In this document: in pieces, positions 55,985 through 64,000 of the stretch
Numbering within the stretch: the first letter of the stretch is position 1
Layout: each line of letters opens with the position of its first letter
Assembly: GCA_021521415.1 (NCBI GenBank)
Contig: JAIQDT010010113.1
Location: 1 to 64,000 of the forward strand
Length of the DNA: 64,000 nt
Source: Bidens hawaiensis
Taxonomy: Eukaryota; Streptophyta; Magnoliopsida; Asterales; Asteraceae
Reading direction: 5' to 3'
Position numbers and translations under genes: made by a program
The notes under the pieces: generated by a model
Told to the model about the DNA's origin: nothing
The model's database searches: none
Seen by the model: the letters and a program-made list of their open reading frames with translations, nothing else

Positions 55985-56760
55985 AGTTCGCTTGATCCAA
56001 CAGGAGCGAAGTTGTGATCAAACCTGTATAGGCGAAGTTAAAGGTGAGGCGAAGTTGGGAACAACTTCGCTTCATCTTTAAGTTCGTCTAATTAATTTTA
56101 AGTAAAATGTTCGGGGTGAAGTTAGTGATAACTTCGCCTCTTCACAACATCGCCTCAGGCGAAGATAAGGGTTAGGCGAAATTAAGCCTTAGGCGAAGTT
56201 ATGGATAACTTCGCCTCAGGCGAAATTAATCGTCAGGCGAAGTTGAGGATACCTTCGCCGAAACCCTAACTTCGCCTGAACTGAATCGGCGACTGTTAAG
56301 ATTCTAACAGTCGGAATCCGATGTTTCGGCAAATGTTTGACGATGAAGAACTCAAAAACACTTGATATTAAGGTTATGTGGACGAACAGTTTGTCCATGA
56401 ACACGTAATACAAGCTTGTAAATCTCGGTTTTGAAAGGTCACCGGACCGAGGTCACGAAACCGTTCAAAACGACCTATGAAAAGCATCACTGTCGATGGA
56501 TATACGATTAATCGATAACACCCACCTCGAATCTATGAACGAAACTGGGAAAAAAAAGAGTCGAGATCGAAATCGAAACAAGTTCGCCGGAAACGATATA
56601 TGTTCGCCGGAAATATCTAATAAGTTCGCTTGAAAATCTGATGAACAGTTTGACTCTTAAAATCCTTTATATAGAGGCGGAGTTATACAGGCGAAGTTAC
56701 GGATAACTTCGCCTAGGCGAAGTTATTTTCAACTTCGCCTATTCAACAACATCGCCTAAA
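55985..56760. repeat. Dispersed AACTTCGCC/GGCGAAGTT palindromes in the pol-ORF3 spacer
   Basis: Around twenty copies of TTCGCC or GGCGAA, often as AACTTCGCCT(C)AGGCGAAGTT-like pairs, at 55,985-56,290 and 56,690-56,760, with TTCGCCGGAAA variants at 56,580-56,635. Same motif as in the LTR palindrome cluster, so the spacer and LTR share a repeat family. Confidence 0.92.
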
Positions 56761-58044
56761 ATTTCAAAAATTTACCCTTAAGATTTTAACAGTTGTCCTT
56801 TAAGAAATAAACGACATGATCAATTCTAAGTAACCAGATAAACAATCATAAAACTATTTAAGTACAAAAAAACGTAAAAATATAAAGTATAAGGGATCAA
56901 ATTTCAGTCTCGGTAGGGACTGCTGTGTTTTAAAAAAGATCCGAACAGGAATCATACTAACTACGTGACTGTCACTTAGATCCGTGTTTAGCTGTATTAT
57001 GACATATAGAGACAGGTTGTAAGCAGGTATAACTTAAAGTGGTTTTCATCGTTTCTGTGATACGAGTTAGGTTCAATTAATCCTTAAAATTTAAGTGGGT
57101 AACAACTCAGAAATATTGATGCCTCCTATCTATCCTCAAAGCGTATTTGGCTTTCCCCAAGTCACCCCGAATTGACTTCGACCCATAGTGTCTGATTAAC
57201 TTGTAAGTATTCTATGTCTGGATCCCGTATTCATTCTTACTCCATGATTGAGAAGTCTCGATATCTTGAACTCTCGAATGTTACAATAACTTCATAAGTA
57301 CTATTATTATTATTATTATTATTTTTTTTTTTCAAACGTACTTATAGACTTCAGAGTAATAGGCAACTGCAAGTCCCGAATCTGGATCACTGCAGTGTCT
57401 TGAAACGCCTTCTTCACGTGAATCAGAACACTTACGGGCTCGTGTATGACTGGGTAATCACTTTTCTGCCTATCATTCGGAAAGATATACATGAAGACAC
57501 GCAAAACTCTTAAGGAGTTTCCACATAAAATCAAGTAAACTTTAATTTGTATCACATCTACTTTTACGCACCATAAAAAGTTACCATGACATACAATGAT
57601 TGTCCTAAAGCCTTTTAAGCCTAATAACTTCACTAGTTAAGCACACAAAGTTAGTATATATATCATTTTCCAAGGTTGGATCAATTTTCTGTTAAACATA
57701 GCAAAGAACTTCTTACGAAGTATTAGACTTGAAAAGTAATTTCATTTCCCTAAAAAATTTTTTGACTTCAGTCACCCCGATCACGTCAAAGTCTTCAGGT
57801 AAACGGCAATCCCGAAGATCCAATGGATCAACTGGACCGACCACATACAAGTATGTGTCCTTCTCACTAAGAATGACCGACTAATTTTCAGCGACAGAAA
57901 GAAAACACATCTTAACTGCCCCGGTCACTTTCAGTCATCTGGTTAATGGCGACCCTCATTCTCTAAGTAGAAACGAGGACCAAAACATATCCGAGTATAT
58001 GTCCATCAAACTGAGGTAACCGACTAATTTTAAGCAATAGTGAT

Positions 58045-58087
<43 letters not shown>

Positions 58088-58149
58088 GTTTCGGATATGA
58101 AGTTCGAATAAAACCTAAAATTTCGGTTCAAATAAACACAAAAACATGG
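56761..58149 (-). other. Rest of the pol-ORF3 spacer, no coding region
   Basis: Low-coding DNA with an (ATT)n/T-rich tract at 57,301-57,333 and a run of about 40 T at 58,046-58,085 (poly-A on the element's coding strand). Open frames such as 57,633-57,319 have no recognisable domain. Confidence 0.7.
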
Positions 58150-61100
58150 TTACTCGGGATTGATCATCCCGTTCAGCTCAATTAGGTTTTGAAATCTGGA
58201 TTTATCAAATGCTTTTGTAAATAAATCAGCGAAATTTTATAGCGTATCGACCTTTTCGACCTTAATCAGTTTCTTCTCAGCACAATCCCGTATGAAGTGA
58301 TGACGAATGTCAATATGTTTAGTTTTACTATGCTTCACGGGATTGTTAATTACTGAGATGGCAGCAGTGTTATCAATTAAAATAGGAGTGAGTAAGAAAT
58401 TCAGACCATAGTCGCGCAATTGTTGCTGAATCCACAAAACCTGAGAACAGCAGTTGGATGCTGCCATATATTCAGCTTCGCATGTTGAGATTGCGACTGC
58501 CGTCTGTTTCTTGCACTGCCATGAAACTAATCTTCCACCGAGAAACTGACATCCTCCTGTTGTCGACTTCCGACTCTGATTGCACCCTCCATAATCAGAA
58601 TCCGTATAAGCAACCAGTTCCACGTCTCCTCCCTTCGGGTACCACAACCCTAGCTTCGGCTTGCCTTTGAGATACCGCAAAATCCTCTTCACACCCTTCA
58701 TGTGAGATTCCTTTGGGTTTGCCTGAAAACGAGCACAAAGACAAACAGCAAACATTATATCAGGCCTAGAAGCAGTTAAATACATCAAAGAACCTATTAT
58801 AGCCCGATACTGAGTTGGGTCCACATCTGCGTCACCGTCTATTTCAGCTCCCAACTTGTGGTTGACGCAAATTGGAGTGTCAAATGGAGAAGAGTCCTCC
58901 ATCTTGAAGCGCTTGAGGACATCATGAACATATTTTGTTTGATGAATGAACATCCCATCCTTCTTTTGATCAACCTGCAATCCTAAAAAGAACGTTAGTT
59001 CACCCATAGCACTCATCTCGAATCTTTTCTTCATAACGGCCTCAAAATCCTGACACATGGAGACTCTTGATGCAGCAAATATGATGTCATCCACGTAGAC
59101 TTGAACTAGCAGGAAGTCACTTCCTTCTCTCTTCACAAACAAAGTACTGTCGATCAAACCCCTTTCAAAACCATTTTCTAGCAAGTAGTCCGATAACGTT
59201 GAATACCAGGCACGAGGTGCCTGATGTAATCCATACAGCGCCTTGCTCAACTTGTATACGTGATCAGGAAAGTCTGGGTCAGGAAAACCCGGAGGTTGCT
59301 CAACATACACAACCTCATCCACTTTCCCATTGAGGAACGCACTCTTCACGTCCAACTGAAACACTTTCATCTTCTTAAAAGCTGCAAATGCCAAAAACAA
59401 TCTTATCGCTTCCAACCTGGCCACCAGAGCGAACACTTCATTATAATCTATCCCCTCTTGCTGATTAAATCCTTTAACGACCAGCCTCGCCTTGTTTCTT
59501 ATAATAATCCCCTTTTCTTCTCTCTTGCACTTAAACACCCATTTTGTGCCTATAGCATGCACATTCCTTGGTTTTTCAACCAAAGTCCAAACTTCCATCT
59601 TCTTAAATTGAGCCAACTCTTCTTGCATGGCCTCGACCCACGAGCTGTCCTTAAGAGCCATTTGATAATTTTTCGGTTCAATCTGGCTAATAAAGCATGA
59701 GTACAAACATTCGTTCATTATACCCGTTTCCTTAATGCTTGTATAAACACAGGTGTGCTCATTCAAGCTACTTCTGGTTTGTACACCGGAGGACACATCA
59801 CCTATAACATTTTCCAAAGGGTGATCTATGTGAATTCTCGTGGTCGGCACATCACCAACATGCAAATTATCTTCTAAATTAGTAGAGAGCTCATCAATGG
59901 TTGTTTCTGGCTGAGAGTGAAAAGGATTGATAAACTCTTCTTCAGGAGAGACAGCAGGGGAAACGATAGAATTTGATGAGGAAGGTTGACAATCATCAAA
60001 TAGCTGTCTATGTGCCAAATTTTCCTCCTCATCTAGAATCATCTTCGTAGCAACACGTTCTTCTTCTTCTGTACGAACCAAATCAGGTATGTTAAAAGAC
60101 TTAAAGAGCCTATCATAGTCGAAAATCCCAGGAGGTCCGATGCTTGGTCTTGGCGATCTGTAACTCGTGATGTCGGTGTTACATACCACTTCAACCTTGC
60201 CGTTCGTTGCATTAAAGACACGCCTGTTGGGAGTCCCAACTTCATAGTCGACTAAGATTCCTTCATCGGCTGCTTCACCAAACTTTGAATGTGCCTTTAA
60301 AATTGAACACGGGGACCCGAAAGCTTCAAGTCCACACAAATTGGGCTTTCTTCCATGCATCAGCTCGTAGCATGTTTTATTCAGTCTTTTTACCGTTAAC
60401 ACTCTATTCAGGACATAGCAAGCTGTAGAAACAGCTTCAGCCCAGAACACCACCGGAAGCTTCGAATCAGCCAGCATTGTTCTGGCTCCTTCAATTAAAG
60501 TTCTATTCTTCCTTTCAGCCACTCCATTCTGTTGCGGAGTATACGGAGCGCTGAATTGGTGTTCAATCCCTCTTGACAGACAGAAGATCTCCATTTCAAA
60601 ATTTTTAAACTCAGAACCATTGTCACTTCTGATGAACTTCACTCGTTTATCCATAATGTTCTCAACTTTGGTAATCAGATTCTTCACCAGTTGAGCCGTT
60701 TCGTCCTTTGATTTCAGGAAGTATACCCACGAGTATCGTGAGTAGTCATCAGTAATCACCAAGCAATAAGTTGTACCACCTAGACTTCTTACATTCACAG
60801 GACCGAAGAGATCCATGTGAAGCAGCTCTAGTGTACTAGCAATTGAGTTTACTTTCTTGGTGAGATGGGACTTCTTGTGCTGCTTTCCCTTTTTGCACGC
60901 AAGACATTTGTCTTCAAAATTGAAACTTTTTAAGGGAACACCCAACACAAGCCCATGTCTGACAATATGGTTCAACTTCCGAAGATGAATGTGCCCCATT
61001 CTCCTGTGCCACAGTTCAGATTCCGATTTGCTTGCTTTCGTCAAAAGGCACGATTCTTCCGTTGACATTTCAGTTGAACTTAAATCCATCATATACGTAT

Positions 61101-61452
61101 TTCGATCACGTGGAGCCTTCATTACTATCCACTCTTCTGGTATTTGAAAACCAGCCTTTAACACAATCGCATCAGTCTTCATGAAGTGTACGGTATAATC
61201 TTTATCACAAATCTGCGACACACTCAGCAGATTGTGCTTAAGTTCTTCAACAAAATTCACATTTTCTAACGTCATTTTCCCGTTAGTTACCGTACCCCTT
61301 CCAGTTATTCTGCCACCACTCTCACCGGCAAAACTGACTCTTGCTCCCTGAACAGGTTTTAAATCTTGTAACAAATTCTTGTTACCAGTCATGTGCCGGG
61401 AACAGCCGCTGTCCACAACCCAAAGATTATTGGAAGCCCTGTTCAACTGTTC
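58150..61452 (-). CDS. Copia Pol: protease, integrase, reverse transcriptase, RNase H
   Basis: Polyprotein that cuts, integrates and copies the element. Domains on the minus strand: protease with WVVDSGCSRHMTGN (about 61,420-61,380); GAG-pre-integrase zinc region LWHRRMGHIHLRKLNH; integrase with D of LLHMDLFGPV (about 60,815), D of FIRSDNGSEF (about 60,620) and E of NGVAERKNRTL (about 60,520); RT with QLDVKSAFLNGK and YVDDIIFAAS (YVDD at 59,097-59,086); RNase H with YTDSDYGGC, STCEAEYMA and LIDNTAAIS. All catalytic residues are visible. There is no ATG where the frame opens; it is continuous with gag except for TAATAA at 61,476-61,471. A TAA at 58,237-58,239 cuts off the last 29 codons (NFADLFTKAF), which continue in frame to TAA at 58,150. 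Expected start through splicing or readthrough, not independent initiation. Confidence 0.93.
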
Positions 61453-61518
61453 CTGCACAAACAAAAGAGATTATTAAAATTTGGGGACCCAAGACCACTT
61501 GGTCTTGGGTCGACTAAC
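61453..61518 (-). promoter_or_regulatory. Candidate 66 nt intron joining gag to pol
   Basis: On the minus strand the donor is GATAAGAAG|GTTAGT (intron starts at 61,518) and the acceptor is TCTCTTTTGTTTGTGCAG|GAACAG (intron ends at 61,453). Both joints fall between codons, and 66 is a multiple of three, so splicing removes TAATAA (61,476-61,471) and fuses Gag to Pol in frame. The intron contains a perfect 11 bp hairpin, GACCCAAGACC-AAGT-GGTCTTGGGTC (61,511-61,486). The sequence signals are good; that splicing happens is inferred. Confidence 0.5.
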
Positions 61519-64000
61519 CTTCTTATCAGAACTCACACACCTTGACTGACCATAGTTAGCATTAGGAAAATTTTCACGAGTCCTAACAGGATACCTCCTT
61601 GGAGACTGATAGTGAGGCCAACCAAACTGACGAACATTAAGAGAATTAAAAGAATTATAGCAGTTGGTTTGGTTATTAGTAGTGTTAAAACGAGATGTGT
61701 TTCTTTGAAAACCGGTATTATATCTCAAATTTGAATGGTTTTCATTTTTAACATTTAAACGATTACTAAAAACCTTAGTCTCAGTTTTCGAGGGCCTCAC
61801 CTCTCTGAAACGCTGCTTCAGAGGGCAATCAGCAACAAGGTGCCCTGTTTGATTACATCTAAAACAACATCTATATTCAGCTTTCTTTTCAGCAGATGTT
61901 TTAGATGTGGAGGCAGTATTACCACCCGTACGTCTCACATAAGGTGGGACATATGGGTTGAGTGGAGTACTCTTTTGAGTTGATTTAACCTTTTCTCCAC
62001 TAGTGGGTAATACTTCCTTCTCTTTTGTCTTACCCGACTCGGATGACTTATCCGAATCAGATGAGACTGGACTTGAAATTTTAATTTTTGAGACAGGCGA
62101 ACTTGTTTCGCCTTTACTAACTTCCGGTACTTTACCAGTTTCCTTAGCAGTACCTGTCTGATCAGCTACAAAATTAACAGATTCATGAACACTAGGATTG
62201 AAAGTATAATTATGGTTATATGGTGGTGGAACCTCATGGTAACCAATTCCTCCCCTCTTAGGTGAGGAACCTTGATCACTGACGAGGTGATCAAGAATAG
62301 CAGAGGAATTCCGGAATTGCTCCAGTTTCCTATTTAGTTCCACCACTTTTACCTGGTGATCAGCAATCTGCTTTTCTTTCTCAGCAATTAACTTGGTTTT
62401 CTCTTCTAAAACCTCGTAGCTTAGATCGATCACATCAATTTTTTCAGCTAATTTTGTTTTTAAACTTTTAACGTCCTTTTCACACGCTTTAATTTTTATT
62501 CTATAATTATTTTCTCTTGTCTTTGTAAAATGATGATCTTCTTTCAAGGTTTTAAATTCGGCATCCAATTTAACATACTGATCAGTAATTGTTGCAAGCT
62601 GTTCAGACAAGTTCTCACACTTAGTACAGATAGGTTTAGTACATACCTCGGTGTTCTGATCATCAGCAATGAAGGCTTTTTCATTTTCAGCAGCTTTCAC
62701 ACATTCTTCAGCTGCAACCTTCGCCATGTGAGCTTGCTCAAAGAGTTCTCCAGAGAACATATTCCAATTGTATTCACCAGCATCAGACATCATGGCTCTA
62801 TTCCCATTGTTATTTCCACTTTGCTGTGTAGTCCTCCCCTGACTACGTTCTACCCGTGCATTAGTGCACTCTTTTGCAAAGTGTCCATTCTGTTGGCAAT
62901 TGTAACACCTCACCCTTGACTTGTCAAATCCTGGCTTTCCACCTACGAACTTTCTGCCAGTCTTCTTCATGAAACGCTTCACTCTTCTGACTATCATCGC
63001 CATCTGCCACTGCAGATCCATCTCCTCCAGATCATCAGGATCGATCTGGTCATAGTCTTCTTCCAAAACAGCAGGGTCCACAATCTTCCCTTGTATGTAG
63101 TTCTCGTAAGAAGCAATAAAAGATGCATAGACTGCAAACTGCTCTTCAGCAGATTTGACACTCATTGGCATCTTGGAATAGTTATTGCTTAAAGCACTGG
63201 GAGAGAAACTACTTGTGGATGCTTGAGGTTTCGAAGCACTTGATCCTCCAGCAACGAAGCAAACATCACCGTTCATGTTTACAGACACATTTCCTTCATG
63301 AGAAGAGTCAGAACCTGACTCTCCTTTGGAGTAGTAAGCAGCAGATTCAGACTTCGAACTAGAGCCTGAGTTAACTTTGGCACCATACATACTAGGGTCT
63401 TGAACCTGATCCGTTGGTGTTTCTTTACGAACCATATTAAGCTCAAAGGTTCTGAGCTTGTTTACTGCTGTCTCCAAGTCAAAATTAGGAAAGTCTTTGT
63501 CTTCCCTCATTAGAACAGTATACATTTCCCACTTCGGTGGGAGAGCATCGAGAAGCTTCTCAACTATTTCCTCATCTCTGTAAGCAATTGAATAGTTGTT
63601 CAGCTCTGTCATTAGATGATAGTATCGGGTGATAATATCATCGAGCGATTCGTTCTTCAAATACTTGAAAACAGAGAACTGGGTTTTTAACAGTTTAATC
63701 TTCGAGGCACGAATACCCACGTTCCCTTCGAATCTATTCTCAAGAGCATCCCAAAGCTCTCGTGCAGAAGTGTACTTCCTGAATGTATGGAGAACCTCTT
63801 GAGGAAGAGCCATAGTAATTGCAGCATGGGCCTTGCTCTCGGCCTCATACATTTTCTTCTCTTCTTCCTCCATCTTGCTGTACTTCTTAACCACATCACG
63901 ACCTTCGTACTCCATTGTCGGTGGGATATATCCATCCTGGATGCACACCCACATCTTTGCATCCTGGTATTTAATATACTGAATGAATCTATCCTTCCAC
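61474..64000 (-). CDS. Copia Gag with two zinc knuckles and a coiled coil, N-terminus outside the window
   Basis: Capsid/nucleocapsid protein. The frame is open to the right edge (…DRFIQYIKYQDAKMWVCIQDG), so the first part is missing and the Met at 63,954 is internal. The N-terminal half is the UBN2-type Copia Gag (HTFRKYTSARELWDALENRF; KNESLDDIITRYYHLMTELN). Zinc knuckle 1, CYNCQQNGHFAKEC, is at about 62,910-62,866. Then a predicted coiled coil (CENLSEQLATITDQYVKLDAE to QVKVVELNRKLEQF, about 62,620-62,320), a Ser/Lys-rich region, and zinc knuckle 2, CFRCNQTGHLVADC, at about 61,868-61,825. It ends WSWVPKF and TAATAA. No frameshift or internal stop. The WVPK motif before the stop is common in Copia elements with a continuous gag-pol frame (family knowledge). 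Confidence 0.92.
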   Translation of the reverse strand, partial: WKDRFIQYIKYQDAKMWVCIQDGYIPPTMEYEGRDVVKKYSKMEEEEKKMYEAESKAHAAITMALPQEVLHTFRKYTSARELWDALENRFEGNVGIRASKIKLLKTQFSVFKYLKNESLDDIITRYYHLMTELNNYSIAYRDEEIVEKLLDALPPKWEMYTVLMREDKDFPNFDLETAVNKLRTFELNMVRKETPTDQVQDPSMYGAKVNSGSSSKSESAAYYSKGESGSDSSHEGNVSVNMNGDVCFVAGGSSASKPQASTSSFSPSALSNNYSKMPMSVKSAEEQFAVYASFIASYENYIQGKIVDPAVLEEDYDQIDPDDLEEMDLQWQMAMIVRRVKRFMKKTGRKFVGGKPGFDKSRVRCYNCQQNGHFAKECTNARVERSQGRTTQQSGNNNGNRAMMSDAGEYNWNMFSGELFEQAHMAKVAAEECVKAAENEKAFIADDQNTEVCTKPICTKCENLSEQLATITDQYVKLDAEFKTLKEDHHFTKTRENNYRIKIKACEKDVKSLKTKLAEKIDVIDLSYEVLEEKTKLIAEKEKQIADHQVKVVELNRKLEQFRNSSAILDHLVSDQGSSPKRGGIGYHEVPPPYNHNYTFNPSVHESVNFVADQTGTAKETGKVPEVSKGETSSPVSKIKISSPVSSDSDKSSESGKTKEKEVLPTSGEKVKSTQKSTPLNPYVPPYVRRTGGNTASTSKTSAEKKAEYRCCFRCNQTGHLVADCPLKQRFREVRPSKTETKVFSNRLNVKNENHSNLRYNTGFQRNTSRFNTTNNQTNCYNSFNSLNVRQFGWPHYQSPRRYPVRTRENFPNANYGQSRCVSSDKKVSRPKTKWSWVPKF

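Larger units (their letters stand above)
52620..64000 (-). mobile_element. Large Ty1/Copia element of SIRE/Maximus style, right part outside the window
   Basis: Minus-strand order: gag (enters from the right edge), pol, a 2.2 kb spacer, a long third ORF, a purine tract CCAAGGGGGAGTC (about 53,100-53,089) and the 3' LTR. Domain order protease-integrase-RT-RNase H is that of Copia. The long Gag with two zinc knuckles and a third ORF after pol suggest the SIRE/Maximus lineage, where that ORF has been called envelope-like. The 5' LTR, and therefore the TSD and the LTR age, are outside the window. Three disabling or regulatory stop positions are seen: TAATAA between gag and pol, TAA near the pol end, and TAG in the third ORF. 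Confidence 0.93.

Noticed and set aside
61453..61464. Independent pol start at TTG (61,464)
   Set aside because: There is no ATG there; the sequence is a pyrimidine tract and AG acceptor, and related elements express Pol as a fusion with Gag.

Overview
This 64 kb window is nuclear DNA of a flowering plant. The evidence is a chloroplast-targeted plant DXR gene with eleven coding exons, GT-AG introns, and a dense load of plant Ty3/Gypsy, Ty1/Copia, hAT, MULE, Harbinger, LINE and SINE sequences. The style of the solo LTRs (ends resembling CCGCCTTTGGTCGGGGTGTTACA-type termini) and of the Copia element with a long third ORF suggests the daisy family (Asteraceae); that last step is recollection, not proof. 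The DNA is AT-rich with abundant AT and ATT microsatellites.

Three host genes can be supported. (1) A DUF1645-type gene, single exon, plus strand, 11,739-12,614. (2) DXR, the reductoisomerase of the plastid MEP isoprenoid pathway, minus strand, 37,524-32,665; the eleven exons join in phase to 476 codons. (3) A kinesin light chain-related TPR gene (KLCR/CMU type), minus strand, 45,860-43,658, two coding exons joining to 679 codons, with a probable 5'UTR intron.

The rest is mostly mobile DNA; I could place many element ends from target-site duplications (TSDs). Left to right: the edge of a Gypsy-like gag (1-1,240); a broken Harbinger transposase (about 2,408-4,334); a long-TIR element (6,343-7,650); a small hAT-like MITE (8,079-8,260); a 9.1 kb Tat-like Gypsy element with 5 bp TSD (13,781-22,891), whose right LTR is split by a 1,945 bp solo LTR (20,569-22,513, TSD ACTTG); a MULE-like element (23,512-24,805, 9 bp TSD); a hAT element (25,019-30,997, 8 bp TSD) whose transposase is split by a second, 2,730 bp solo LTR (27,391-30,120, TSD TCATC); a MITE; DXR, which carries a 934 bp fold-back MULE in intron 5 and a 63 bp minisatellite in intron 1; a 5'-truncated RTE-like LINE (37,786-39,714, 19 bp TSD) about 260 bp upstream of the DXR start codon; MITEs; KLCR; a tRNA-derived SINE (49,882-50,209, 17 bp TSD); two small hAT MITEs; and, from about 52,620 to beyond the right edge, a large Copia element of SIRE/Maximus style with gag, pol and a third ORF.

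The most unusual object is that Copia element. Gag and Pol lie in one reading frame but are separated by two tandem TAA codons. These sit inside a 66 nt segment bounded by a good plant splice donor and acceptor; removing it would fuse Gag to Pol in phase. A similar acceptor with a perfect CTAAC branch-site motif lies 2 nt upstream of the ATG of the third ORF. The LTR and the 2.2 kb spacer before that ORF are filled with short palindromes of an AACTTCGCC/GGCGAAGTT motif. Splice-controlled expression of Pol and of the third protein is an inference that transcript data could test.
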